This document shows positions 16,865-24,529 of a stretch of DNA of 64,000 bases, in pieces. Made by a program: the position numbers and the translations under genes. The stretch is from contig NZ_RRYI01000007.1 in assembly GCF_003931565.1 (NCBI RefSeq), positions 1 through 64,000 on the forward strand, in the 5' to 3' direction. The notes beneath the pieces were generated by a model. It was not told the origin of the DNA, made no database searches, and worked only from the letters and a program-made list of their open reading frames with translations. Numbering within the stretch: the first letter of the stretch is position 1; the number at the start of each line of letters is the position of its first letter. This stretch comes from Caulobacter sp. 602-1 (lineage in GTDB: Bacteria; Pseudomonadota; Alphaproteobacteria; Caulobacterales; Caulobacteraceae).

Positions 16865-17421
16865 CCCGTCCGATCCCCGCTCGCCCCGGTCAAGGCGCCC
16901 TGAGTTCGCGCCTCGCCGAGATCCTGCGCGTCGACCAGGCCGGCGAGCTGGCGGCGGTGCACATCTATCGCGGCCAGGCGGCCGTCATGCGCGCCGCCCC
17001 CGGCCGTGAGCGCATCGCCGGCCAGCTGGAGGAGATGGAGGGCCACGAGCAGGTCCACCTCAGCCGCTTCAACGAACTGCTGACCGAACGCAATGTCCGC
17101 CCGACCCTGATGTCGCCGGTCTGGCGCGCGGCCGCCTTCGCCCTCGGCGCGGGCACCGCCCTGCTGGGCGACAAGGCCGCCCACGCCTGCACCGAGGCGG
17201 TCGAGACCGTGATCGAGAAGCACTATGCCGGCCAGATCGAGGAGCTGAAGGACCGCGACCCGGCCCTCGCCGCCGAGCTGACCCAATTCCGCGACGACGA
17301 GCTTGGCCACCGCGATATCGCCATCGAGGAAGGCGCGCACGAGGCCGTCGCCTATCCGCTGCTGACCGCCGTGATCCAGGCCGGCTGCCGCGCCGCCATC
17401 AAGATCAGCGAGAAGATCTAG
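16861..17421 (+). CDS. coq7: demethoxyubiquinone hydroxylase, COQ7/CAT5 family
   Basis: The 186-residue di-iron carboxylate protein catalyses the penultimate step of ubiquinone synthesis. The iron-binding pattern is visible as an early Glu in Val-Asp-Gln-Ala-Gly-Glu, then Glu-Glu-Met-Glu-Gly-His (Glu-x-x-His), and a second Phe-Arg-Asp-Asp-Glu-Leu-Gly-His near 140. The C-terminal helix (about 160-180) fits the interfacial membrane association of the family. The ATG at 16861 overlaps the upstream stop, so it is translationally coupled to the dsbB-like gene. Confidence 0.9.
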   Translation: MTRPIPARPGQGALSSRLAEILRVDQAGELAAVHIYRGQAAVMRAAPGRERIAGQLEEMEGHEQVHLSRFNELLTERNVRPTLMSPVWRAAAFALGAGTALLGDKAAHACTEAVETVIEKHYAGQIEELKDRDPALAAELTQFRDDELGHRDIAIEEGAHEAVAYPLLTAVIQAGCRAAIKISEKI

Positions 17422-17495
17422 ACCCTCGGCTTGGCGCCCGCCGCGCGCGCGCCTACCGATGCTCCCACAAGACCTTGCGTTGGGGAGTCGTCTAC

Positions 17496-19253
17496 TTGTC
17501 GTTCCGTATCTTCGCCGCCTGCGCGGCGTCGCTTCTGGCCCTATCGACGGCGACGTCTTGGGCCGCCGAGCCCTTGAAGACCAGCGAACTCAGCCTTCAG
17601 ACCGGGGGCCCGATGCCCGCCGAACAGCAGGCGCTGGGCTTCGAGCACGCCGACCTCAAGTTCAAGATCCTGCCCGACAAGAAGGCGATCGAGGGCGAGG
17701 CAACCCTGACCTTCACGGCCAAGGCGCCTCTGGACAAGCTGGTCCTCGATTTCGACCGCGTCTTCACGATCCGCAAGCTGACCATCGACGGCAAGGCGCT
17801 GAAGCCTGCGGCCTGGACCAACCCCGAAGGCCGGATGACCATTACCCTGCCCCACGAGGTGGCCAAGGGGCGGTCGGTCACCGCCGTGATCACCTATGAC
17901 GGCGTCCCGCTGGAAGCCAAGCGTGCGCCGTGGGACGGCGGCTTCGTCTGGAGCAAGGCCCCGACCGGCGAGCCCTGGATCGCCACCGCCGTCCAGGGCG
18001 ACGGCTGCGACATCTTCTGGCCCTGCATCGACTATCCGACCGGCGAGCCCAAGCTGGTGGACCTGCACATCACCGTCCCCGCCCCGCTGGTCGCTCCAGC
18101 CAACGGCGTCTTCAAGGGCATGACCGAGAAGGACGGCTGGCGGACCTACAACTGGCGCGCAAAGAACCCGAATACCTACGCCATCGCCCTGGACGTCGGC
18201 CCCTATGAGGAACTGACAGCGCCCTACAAGAGCCGCTTCGGCGACAGCTTCCCGATGTCGTTCTGGTATCTGAAAGGCAGCGCCGACAAGGCCAAGGGCC
18301 TGTTCGCCGAGTTCGCGCCGATGCTGGACTTCTACGAGCAGATGATCGGCCCCTACCCCTTCCGCGACGAGAAGATGGGCGTGGTCGAGACCCCGCACCT
18401 GGGCATGGAGCACCAGACGATCAACGCCTACGGCAATAAGTACAAGAAGGAGGTCTACGGTTTCGACTGGCTGCTGCAGCACGAGTTCGCGCACGAGTGG
18501 TTCGGCAACCAGCTGACCAACAGCGACAACGACGACATGTGGCTGCATGAGGGCTACGGAACCTACATGCAGCCGCTGATGTCACAATGGCTGCACGGCG
18601 ACATGGAGTACATGGCGCGCCTGAACCAGATGCGGGTCGACACCAAGAACAGGTTCCCGATCGTGTCCGGCAAGCCGCTCAGGGAAGACGAGGTCTATAA
18701 CGGCGAGCGCGGGCCCGGGAACGACATCTACTATAAGGCCGCCAACGTCCTGCACACGCTGCGGGCCCTGATCGGCGACGAGGCCTTCTTCAAGATCACC
18801 CGCATCGCCGTCTACGGCCGCGACGACCCGAAGCCCGGCAATTTCACCCCCCGCTATCTGGGTACCCGGGACTATATCAAGATCGTCAACCAGGTGACCG
18901 GCAAGGACTACGGCTGGTTCTTCGACGTCTATCTCTACGAGGCCGCGCCGCCTGAACTGATCGAGACCCGCGAGGGGGACGACCTGATGCTGACGTGGAA
19001 GGCGCCCAACGGCAAACCCTTCCCCATGCCGGTCGACGTCAAGGTCGGCGACCGGATCGTCACCCTGCCGATGGCCGACGGCAAGGGCCGGGTCAGCGTC
19101 GGCGACACCGTACCGGTAATCGTGGACCCGGGCTCGAAGGTTCTGCGCCGGCAGCCCTATCTGGAAGCCTATCAGGTGTGGAAGAAGGCGCAGGACGACG
19201 CCGCCAAGGCCGAGGCCGAAGCCAAGAAGAAGGCGGAAGCCGGGAACAAGTAA
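17496..19253 (+). CDS. secreted M1 family metallopeptidase
   Basis: The zinc site is His329-Glu330-x-x-His333 followed by Glu352, exactly 18 residues on, as in gluzincin aminopeptidases. A TTG at 17496 is preferred because GGGGAG lies eight bases upstream and translation then starts directly with a signal peptide (about 1-24, ending Trp-Ala-Ala); a TTG at 17475 is also in frame. The mature enzyme (585 residues in all) should cleave N-terminal residues of periplasmic peptides. It ends in an Ala/Lys/Glu-rich helix. The Gly-x-Met-Glu-His stretch near 304 resembles the GAMEN exopeptidase motif but is degenerate. Confidence 0.88.
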   Translation: MSFRIFAACAASLLALSTATSWAAEPLKTSELSLQTGGPMPAEQQALGFEHADLKFKILPDKKAIEGEATLTFTAKAPLDKLVLDFDRVFTIRKLTIDGKALKPAAWTNPEGRMTITLPHEVAKGRSVTAVITYDGVPLEAKRAPWDGGFVWSKAPTGEPWIATAVQGDGCDIFWPCIDYPTGEPKLVDLHITVPAPLVAPANGVFKGMTEKDGWRTYNWRAKNPNTYAIALDVGPYEELTAPYKSRFGDSFPMSFWYLKGSADKAKGLFAEFAPMLDFYEQMIGPYPFRDEKMGVVETPHLGMEHQTINAYGNKYKKEVYGFDWLLQHEFAHEWFGNQLTNSDNDDMWLHEGYGTYMQPLMSQWLHGDMEYMARLNQMRVDTKNRFPIVSGKPLREDEVYNGERGPGNDIYYKAANVLHTLRALIGDEAFFKITRIAVYGRDDPKPGNFTPRYLGTRDYIKIVNQVTGKDYGWFFDVYLYEAAPPELIETREGDDLMLTWKAPNGKPFPMPVDVKVGDRIVTLPMADGKGRVSVGDTVPVIVDPGSKVLRRQPYLEAYQVWKKAQDDAAKAEAEAKKKAEAGNK

Positions 19254-19334
19254 GCCTCCGCTAACCCTGTCCGTTCACCGGATGGCGCGACCTTCGCTGC
19301 TAGGACCCTGTCGTCCTTCCGGAGGTCGCGTCCC

Positions 19335-19835
19335 ATGTTCAAGCCCGTCCACTTCGTCGCCGCCGCGCGCTTTACGCTGCTGGCCGGCGCCCTGTCCGTG
19401 GTGGTGCTGACCCTCGGCCCGTTCCAGGGTGCGGAAGGTCACTTGGGTCTGACCGACAAGGAGGCCCACGCGATCGCGTTCGGCGGCCTGCTGGCCGTGT
19501 CCTTCCTGGCGTTTCCGCGGATGCGCCGCAATGACCTGATGATCGCGGCCCTGGTGCTGGGCGCGGCCATCGAAGTGGCCCAGGTCATCGCCCATCGCGA
19601 CGGCAATATCGCCGACTGGCTGGCCGACGCCGCCGGCATCCTGACGATCTACGGCGCCAGCATGATCGAGACGGTCCGCAAGATGGCTCGCGAACAGGGC
19701 CATCTGACGTTCGCGCAGATCGCCGCGCAGGACCGCCGTCGCGGCCGCCGCCGTCGCGCCACGGCGTTCGAGCCGGTCGAGACGGCCGCGTCCAGCTTCG
19801 CCGAACGCGCCGCCCGCCGGTTTCCGGTCAGGTAA
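19335..19835 (+). CDS. VanZ-like membrane protein
   Basis: The 166-residue protein has about four hydrophobic segments in the first 115 residues and the VanZ-like pattern Thr-Asp-Lys-Glu-Ala-His-Ala-Ile-Ala-Phe then Glu-Val-Ala-Gln...Gly-Asn-Ile-Ala-Asp-Trp-Leu-Ala-Asp. The C-terminal 50 residues are cytoplasmic and Arg-rich. VanZ proteins confer low-level teicoplanin resistance in some Firmicutes, but the role of relatives elsewhere is unknown. GGAGG lies nine bases before the ATG. Its 3' end overlaps the convergent small gene by 8 bp. Confidence 0.78.
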   Translation: MFKPVHFVAAARFTLLAGALSVVVLTLGPFQGAEGHLGLTDKEAHAIAFGGLLAVSFLAFPRMRRNDLMIAALVLGAAIEVAQVIAHRDGNIADWLADAAGILTIYGASMIETVRKMAREQGHLTFAQIAAQDRRRGRRRRATAFEPVETAASSFAERAARRFPVR

Positions 19836-20112
19836 TGCGCTTGACGCTGACCGGGTCGCTGCCCGGGAAGCTCTCTTCCAGGCCCTCGTCCAGCAGGGCT
19901 TCCTGACGGCTCTCGGACTTGGCGACCTTGTCGGCTAGCTGATCGTGCTTCTCATTGTCGGCCAGAGGACGCTTGGCCTCGCGGGCATGCGGGGCGTCGA
20001 TATGTCGGTCTTCCGGACGCACCTTGCCCTCCGACGCCGCGTCGGCCGTTGACGCGGCGGAGCCGTGCGTGAAGTGGCGCTGGTCGCTGTCGGTGTTGGG
20101 TTGTCGGCTCAT
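19828..20112 (-). CDS. small hydrophilic protein with C-terminal Glu-Ser-Phe-Pro-Gly-Ser-Asp-Pro motif
   Basis: This 94-residue, very charged and probably disordered protein ends in Leu-Asp-Glu-Gly-Leu-Glu-Glu-Ser-Phe-Pro-Gly-Ser-Asp-Pro-Val-Ser-Val. A Glu-Ser-Phe-Pro-x-Ser-Asp-Pro motif recurs at the C-terminus of many small proteobacterial proteins of unknown function. ATG at 20112; the longer reading frame upstream lacks a plausible start. Bases 20113-20366 hold no gene, only the structures listed separately. Confidence 0.75.
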   Translation of the reverse strand: MSRQPNTDSDQRHFTHGSAASTADAASEGKVRPEDRHIDAPHAREAKRPLADNEKHDQLADKVAKSESRQEALLDEGLEESFPGSDPVSVKRIT

Positions 20113-20280
20113 GGCGTAATCTCCCGTGGCTTTTCGCCTCGGATATAAAAACCCGCCGGTCCAGGTTCGGGTTGCATGGGCCGCCCCTCGCGACACGTGC
20201 CCGTCTCGCGCCCGAAATTTTTCAGCGAGCTTTGGAACCTTGGCCTTGCGCCCCGCATTTGAGGTTCAGCTTCGGCGGTC

Positions 20281-20336
20281 TATCCCCTTCCGCTCACAGC
20301 CACGGCCCGGGACAGCTATCCCCTTCGTGCACAGCC
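20281..20336. repeat. short imperfect direct repeat, period 36
   Basis: TATCCCCTTCCGCTCACAGC (from 20281) and TATCCCCTTCGTGCACAGCC (from 20317) share the TATCCCCTTC core and CACAGCC end. The second copy forms most of the loop and part of the arm of the hairpin at 20303-20347. Confidence 0.5.
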
Positions 20337-20347
20337 CGGGCCGTTTT
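20303..20347 (+). terminator. terminator-like hairpin without an upstream gene
   Basis: CGGCCCGGG (20303-20311) pairs with CCCGGGCCG (20335-20343) across a 23-base loop and is followed by TTTT. It would end plus-strand transcription, but the nearest plus-strand gene stops 470 bases earlier, after which both neighbours run leftward. Confidence 0.45.
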
Positions 20348-20366
20348 GCTGTCCGAAGCCAGAGGC

Positions 20367-20927
20367 CTAAGCCTCCAGCTCGATGTCCCAGTACAGATAG
20401 TCCAGCCAGCTGACGTGCAACCGCCCCGGCGGGAACCGACGTCCCCGCTCCTGCAACTCGTGCATCGAAGGTCGGCGGGCGTTGTGGAAGGGCTGCATGC
20501 CCGCTTCGCGCGGCGTGCGGCCGCCCTTGCTGAGGTTGCAGGGCGCGCAGGCGGTGACGATGTTCTCCCAGGTGGTCCGGCCGCCGCGCGAGCGGGGGAT
20601 CACGTGGTCGAAGGTCAGATCCTCCGGCGAACCGCAGTACTGGCAGCTGAAGCTATCGCGCAGGAACAGGTTAAAGCGGGTGAAGGCCGGCGGCCGCTCT
20701 TGCGGGACATACTGCTTCAGCGCCACGACGCTGGGCAGCCGCATCTCGAACGACGGCGAATGGACGACCTGATCGTAGCTGGCCACGACGTCGACGCGAT
20801 CCAGGAAAACCGCCTTGATGACCTCCTGCCATGGCCAGACGGACAGCGGATAGTAGCTGAGCGGCCTGAAATCGGCGTTGAGCACGAGGGCCGGCATGCC
20901 CGAGGGCGGGCGCGTGAGGACCTGCAT
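20367..20927 (-). CDS. HNH endonuclease
   Basis: The 186-residue protein has an HNH zinc-finger nuclease core at about 92-135: Cys-Gln-Tyr-Cys, then Leu-Thr-Phe-Asp-His-Val-Ile-Pro-Arg-Ser-Arg-Gly-Gly, Trp-Glu-Asn-Ile-Val-Thr-Ala-Cys and Cys-Asn. The N-terminal Leu-Val-Leu-Asn-Ala-Asp-Phe-Arg-Pro-Leu is typical of stand-alone chromosomal HNH proteins widespread in bacteria, whose role (repair or RNA/DNA processing) is not settled. No methylase or specificity subunit is nearby, so it is not an obvious restriction enzyme. Confidence 0.9.
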   Translation of the reverse strand: MQVLTRPPSGMPALVLNADFRPLSYYPLSVWPWQEVIKAVFLDRVDVVASYDQVVHSPSFEMRLPSVVALKQYVPQERPPAFTRFNLFLRDSFSCQYCGSPEDLTFDHVIPRSRGGRTTWENIVTACAPCNLSKGGRTPREAGMQPFHNARRPSMHELQERGRRFPPGRLHVSWLDYLYWDIELEA

Positions 20928-21104
20928 CAGATCCCCCCTTCGAGGCGAACGTGAGAGCGTTCAGCGCCTCGGCTGATGTGGTACGCGACAGGACTGAAGA
21001 CGGGCCTCCTTCCTACGCTATTCAGGGAATCGCCATTCATTCCCGAACGCATGGAAAGGATGGGCCATGTCAGCGACAGAACCAAGACATCTCGCCGACC
21101 GAAG

Positions 21105-21746
21105 CTAGAAAGGCGCGATCTCGCGACGTTTCACGGCGCCATAGCAGGCCCAAAGCAAATGGGCGGCGACGCCGCGATAGGGCCGCCAGAGCTCGGCTCG
21201 GGCATAGGCCTGCTTCTCGGTCGGCCGGACCTCGGACCGGTCGGCCCAGCGCATGGCCTCCTGCAGGGCGATGTCCCCGCCCGGGAACATGTCCAGCCGC
21301 CCCTGGGTGAACATCAGATAGACCTCCGCGGTCCAGCGGCCGATGCCGGTGATCGCCGTCAGCGCCGCGATCGCCTCCTCGTCGGACAGGCCCGGCAGGG
21401 CGTCGAAATCGCAGGTCCCGGCCAGGTGGGCGTGGGCGATGGCGCGGACGTAGCGGGCCTTGGGCCGCGAAAGGCCCAGCGACAGCAGATAGGCGTCCTC
21501 GTGGCCCATCACCGCGTCGGGCGTCATGTCGGGCAGGCCCGCCTCGACCCGCGCCCAGATGGCGGCGGCCGAGGCCAGCGAGACCTGCTGCTGCACGACC
21601 ATCTTCAGCAGGCCTGGAAAGCCGCCCGTACTCACGCGCCATTCGAAGGCTGGCGTGACGGCCTCGATCGCGGCGAGCGCCGGGTCGACGGACGCCAGAT
21701 GCCTGCGGGCTTCAAGAAGGGCGTCGGCGGTGGGGGGAACGAACAT
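21105..21746 (-). CDS. AlkA-type DNA-3-methyladenine glycosylase
   Basis: The 213-residue enzyme has the helix-hairpin-helix (about 130-141: Leu-Thr-Ala-Ile-Thr-Gly-Ile-Gly-Arg-Trp-Thr-Ala) and the Gly-Gly-Asp loop with catalytic Asp158. It should excise alkylated purines in base excision repair. It lacks the N-terminal Ada-like domain of some AlkA proteins. The ATG at 21746 is chosen because the upstream extension is Arg/Ser-rich shadow sequence. The Gre-factor gene upstream on the same strand is separated by 52 bases. Confidence 0.87.
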   Translation of the reverse strand: MFVPPTADALLEARRHLASVDPALAAIEAVTPAFEWRVSTGGFPGLLKMVVQQQVSLASAAAIWARVEAGLPDMTPDAVMGHEDAYLLSLGLSRPKARYVRAIAHAHLAGTCDFDALPGLSDEEAIAALTAITGIGRWTAEVYLMFTQGRLDMFPGGDIALQEAMRWADRSEVRPTEKQAYARAELWRPYRGVAAHLLWACYGAVKRREIAPF

Positions 21747-21798
21747 CGGCCTCAAGGGACCCCGCCCCGCGGCCGCTGACAATCCGGAACTTGCTGGA

Positions 21799-22281
21799 CT
21801 AGCCGATGCTCGTGATCTCGACCTCGCCGCCAGGAGCGGGGGAGACGTCGCCGACGACCTTCCCCAGCAGGGCCCGGGCGATCGGGGCGACATAGGAGAT
21901 CGAACCCTGGGTCGGGTCGGCCTCGTCCTCGCCGACGATGCGGAAGGTCTGCACACGCCCATCTTCGCGCTCGAAGGTCACGCGGTCGCCGAACTGCACG
22001 GCGGTCTTGGCCGGGTCTCGCTCCATCAGCTGGGCGGTGGCCCGGCGAGCGGACCAGTAGCGCAGGTCGCGGGTGGCGCGCGCCATGGCCGTGCGATCGC
22101 CATCGGCCGCCCCGCCGGCGCTCTGCGCCGCGCTGTACGCGGCGCGCGCCGAGGTCAGCTCGGCCTCGATCTGGGCCAGGCCTTCGGGCGTGACGAGATT
22201 GGGATGGGTGGAGATCGGGCGGTCGGGCAGATCGGCCGCGAAGGCCTCGCTGTCGCCTTCCTTGGTGAAGGCGACGCTCAT
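21799..22281 (-). CDS. GreA/GreB family transcription elongation factor
   Basis: The 160-residue protein has the two-part Gre layout: an N-terminal coiled coil (about 28-90) and a C-terminal FKBP-like domain (about 95-158, Gln-Phe-Gly-Asp-Arg-Val-Thr-Phe, Phe-Arg-Ile-Val-Gly-Glu-Asp-Glu-Ala-Asp, Ile-Ser-Tyr-Val-Ala-Pro-Ile-Ala-Arg-Ala-Leu). Gre factors rescue backtracked RNA polymerase. The Arg/Gln-rich coiled-coil tip seems altered (Gly-Gly-Ala-Ala-Asp-Gly-Asp), and the housekeeping GreA is probably elsewhere, so this may be a specialised paralogue. Confidence 0.85.
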   Translation of the reverse strand: MSVAFTKEGDSEAFAADLPDRPISTHPNLVTPEGLAQIEAELTSARAAYSAAQSAGGAADGDRTAMARATRDLRYWSARRATAQLMERDPAKTAVQFGDRVTFEREDGRVQTFRIVGEDEADPTQGSISYVAPIARALLGKVVGDVSPAPGGEVEITSIG

Positions 22282-22464
22282 CGGACGATGTCTTGGATCA
22301 TGGAAAAAGCCTGCGACGCGTACGGATGAAAACGGCGTCGGAAGGCCTAACGCGCCGGACTCTGGTTAGCTCCGCCCCGAACAGGGATCAAGACGGCGAA
22401 GCTTCAAGCCGAACGCGGCGGCGGGCGCTCAAGGGCGAACCCGCCGACAGCGAACCATCAGTCT

Positions 22465-22575
22465 TTACAGAACGACGCCAGCGACGGCGGCGGCGACGCC
22501 CAGGGCGATGACGAGGAAATAGCCGGCGGCCAGACGGTCGAAGGCGTTTTCGAAGGCGGTAAGCGTGCGGTGCAT
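22465..22575 (-). CDS. 36-residue single-pass membrane protein
   Basis: The ATG at 22575 has GGAGG eight bases upstream. The product has a polar N-terminus (Met-His-Arg-Thr-Leu-Thr-Ala-Phe-Glu-Asn) and a single hydrophobic helix (about 18-36: Ala-Gly-Tyr-Phe-Leu-Val-Ile-Ala-Leu-Gly-Val-Ala-Ala-Ala) running to the stop. It is divergent from a TetR gene, and its promoter region carries three repeats that could be TetR operators. It resembles small membrane peptides that modulate a transporter or respiratory complex, but I assign no function. Bases 22282-22464 downstream hold only the promoter side of the Gre gene. Confidence 0.65.
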   Translation of the reverse strand: MHRTLTAFENAFDRLAAGYFLVIALGVAAAVAGVVL

Positions 22576-22636
22576 GAGGAGTCCCTCCAGTGTCATGTCC
22601 GGCCCCCAACGGGCCTTGGCTGGCCTTCGCCGAACC

Positions 22637-22702
22637 AATCTGGACAACGCTTAGATAGCGCCAATCTGAACGACGTCAAGATAATCTGTACAGTGTTTGG
22701 AT
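22637..22702. repeat. three 20-bp direct repeats, candidate TetR operators
   Basis: The copies start at 22637, 22663 and 22683, the last two directly adjoining. They share AATCTG at 1-6, AC at 8-9, G at 13 and GAT at 18-20 (12 invariant positions). The ATCT...AGAT ends also give weak inverted symmetry. They lie between the TetR gene and the 36-residue membrane protein gene and overlap the predicted promoter of the latter. Confidence 0.7.
22652..22679 (-). promoter_or_regulatory. sigma-70-like promoter of the 36-residue membrane protein gene
   Basis: Reading leftward, TTGACG (22679-22674) and TATCTA (22657-22652) are separated by 16 bases. Both boxes fall within the repeat cluster, so a bound repressor would block the promoter. 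Confidence 0.5.
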
Positions 22703-22737
22703 GAAAATTTAGAAAGGCGCTGTTACAGTGAGGACCG

Positions 22738-23364
22738 ATGAGCACCGTGACCGCCGAATCCCGTCCGTATCACCATGGCGACCTGAGCCGCGCCCTGGTC
22801 GACGCCGCCCGCAAGATCCTCGAAACGGAAGGTCCGGCGGCCCTGTCGCTGCGGGCTGTGGCGCGCGAGGCCGGGGTGAGCCCCGCCGCGCCCTATCATC
22901 ACTTCAAGGACAAGGCCGAGCTCTTGGAAGCCGTCGCCCATGAGGGCTGGCACGAGCTTGATCTGGCGCTGTCGGCGGCCCGCGCCTCGACCGACGACGC
23001 CCGCGCGCGGATCAGCAATCTGGGCGTGGCCTATGTCTGCTTCGCCCGCGACAACCCGGCGCTCTATCGCGTGATGTACGACCGCTCGCGCGACAAGGAC
23101 GCCCTGCCCGACCAGCTGAAGGACGACGGCGCCTATTGCCAGGTCCGTGACACCATCAACGAGAACAGCGGCGGCCACGTCAGCGACATCGACCTGGAAC
23201 TGGCGACCATCGCCGCCTGGTGCGCCGGCCACGGCCTGGCCGAGATGATCGGCTTTAAGCAGTTCGCTACGCTGAAGGCGCAGTTGGGCGGCGAGGAAGC
23301 CTTCCTCCGCGCCGTGTTCGAGCACCTGGGCATGTTCGCGAAGTTCACCGCCCCTAAGGACTGA
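22738..23364 (+). CDS. TetR/AcrR family transcriptional regulator
   Basis: The 208-residue protein has the TetR helix-turn-helix at about 12-60 (Leu-Ser-Leu-Arg-Ala-Val-Ala-Arg-Glu-Ala-Gly-Val-Ser-Pro-Ala-Ala-Pro-Tyr-His-His-Phe-Lys-Asp-Lys). The C-terminal ligand domain resembles the WHG (TetR_C_13) type, with Trp-Cys-Ala-Gly-His-Gly-Leu-Ala near 160. It is probably autoregulated through the upstream repeats and controls the divergent small membrane protein. It is 7 bases from gluQRS downstream and may be co-transcribed with it, with no evident functional link. Confidence 0.9.
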   Translation: MSTVTAESRPYHHGDLSRALVDAARKILETEGPAALSLRAVAREAGVSPAAPYHHFKDKAELLEAVAHEGWHELDLALSAARASTDDARARISNLGVAYVCFARDNPALYRVMYDRSRDKDALPDQLKDDGAYCQVRDTINENSGGHVSDIDLELATIAAWCAGHGLAEMIGFKQFATLKAQLGGEEAFLRAVFEHLGMFAKFTAPKD

Positions 23365-23371
23365 AGCCAGC

Positions 23372-24211
23372 GTGACCTTCGTCACCCGGTTCGCCCCGTC
23401 GCCGACGGGCTATCTGCATCGCGGCCACGGATTCTCGGCGCTCACCGCCTACCGCGCCGCGCGGGAAGCCGGCGGCCGCTTCCTGCTGCGCATCGAGGAC
23501 ATCGACGCCACCCGCTGCCGGCCGGAATACGACGCGGCGATCTTCGAGGACCTGGCCTGGCTGGGCCTGGAGTGGGAAACGCCCGTCCGCCGGCAGTCCG
23601 AGCATCTGGCCGACTACCACGCCGCCATCGAGACCTTGCGCGAACGCGGCCTGGTCTACCGCTGCTTCAAGACCCGCAAGGAGATCGACATCGGCCGCGC
23701 CCCGCACGCGCCGACGGTTCCCTATGTCGGCGCGCCCTTGCCCGCCGACGAGGAAGCCAGGCGCCTCGAACGCGGCGAGGCCTTCGCCTGGCGACTGTCG
23801 CTGGCGGCGGCGCGTGACGCGCTCGGCGGGTTCGACGGCCTGACCTTCGTCGAGGAGGGCGCGGGCCCCGATGGCGAGACCGGAGTCATCCAGGTCCGCC
23901 CGGAAACCGCCGGCGACATCGTCCTGGCCCGCAAGGACGTCGGCGTCGCCTATCACCTGGCCGTGGTCCACGACGACGCCCTGCAGGGCGTCACCCACGT
24001 GATCCGGGGTCAGGACCTGTTCGAGGCCGCTCACATCCAGCGCCTGCTGCAGGCCCTGCTGGGCCACCCGACTCCGACCTATCGCCATCACGGCCTGCTG
24101 GTCGGTCCGGACGGCAAGCGCTACGCCAAACGGGACAAGGCCCAGACCCTGCGTGAACTCAGGACCGCGGGCATGAGCGCGGCCGAGCTGCGGGCCGAAC
24201 TCGGCTTTTAG
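23372..24211 (+). CDS. gluQ: glutamyl-Q tRNA(Asp) synthetase
   Basis: The 279-residue paralogue of the GluRS catalytic core lacks the anticodon-binding domain. It attaches glutamate to queuosine in tRNA-Asp. The HIGH-like motif is in Ser-Pro-Thr-Gly-Tyr-Leu-His-Arg-Gly-His, and the KMSKS-like motif is Lys-Arg-Tyr-Ala-Lys-Arg-Asp-Lys near the C-terminus. Arg-Ile-Glu-Asp-Ile-Asp follows the HIGH segment as in GluRS. The start is a GTG at 23372. The zinc-binding cysteines of some family members are largely absent. Confidence 0.9.
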   Translation: MTFVTRFAPSPTGYLHRGHGFSALTAYRAAREAGGRFLLRIEDIDATRCRPEYDAAIFEDLAWLGLEWETPVRRQSEHLADYHAAIETLRERGLVYRCFKTRKEIDIGRAPHAPTVPYVGAPLPADEEARRLERGEAFAWRLSLAAARDALGGFDGLTFVEEGAGPDGETGVIQVRPETAGDIVLARKDVGVAYHLAVVHDDALQGVTHVIRGQDLFEAAHIQRLLQALLGHPTPTYRHHGLLVGPDGKRYAKRDKAQTLRELRTAGMSAAELRAELGF

Positions 24212-24522
24212 GCCCCGCCCCCGGCCTGCTCGACCAGCTGGCCCATCGTCTTCAGATAGTTCGAAAAGGCCGCTCTCCCGGTCTCGGTCAGGCGCACGCG
24301 GGTCAGGGGCTTGCGGCCGACGAAGCTCTTGTCGATCGAGACGTATCCGGCCTCCTCCAGCTTGCGCAGATGGATCGACAGATTGCCCTGGGTGACCTCC
24401 AGCACGTCCTTCAGCTCGGTGAAATCGGCGACCTCGGCGCTGGCCAGGTAGGCGACGATCCCCAGCCGCACGCGGCCATGGATGACGTCGTCCAGCCCGC
24501 TGATGTCGAACCTGGGCGCCAC
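24208..24522 (-). CDS. winged-helix transcriptional regulator
   Basis: The 104-residue protein is almost entirely one winged-helix domain: Val-Ile-His-Gly-Arg-Val-Arg-Leu-Gly-Ile-Val-Ala-Tyr-Leu, the recognition helix Thr-Gln-Gly-Asn-Leu-Ser-Ile-His-Leu-Arg-Lys-Leu-Glu, and the wing Thr-Arg-Val-Arg-Leu-Thr-Glu-Thr-Gly. It resembles the short MarR/PadR-like group usually encoded next to membrane proteins. It is the last gene of a leftward operon, 7 bases after the membrane protein, with a GTG start. It probably represses its own operon through the palindrome at 26467-26483. Confidence 0.82.
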   Translation of the reverse strand: MAPRFDISGLDDVIHGRVRLGIVAYLASAEVADFTELKDVLEVTQGNLSIHLRKLEEAGYVSIDKSFVGRKPLTRVRLTETGRAAFSNYLKTMGQLVEQAGGGA

Positions 24523-24529
24523 GATCGTC

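Noticed and set aside
20367..20927. HNH nuclease as part of a restriction or defence island
   Set aside because: Neighbours are repair and transcription genes; no methylase, specificity subunit, helicase or mobile element nearby.
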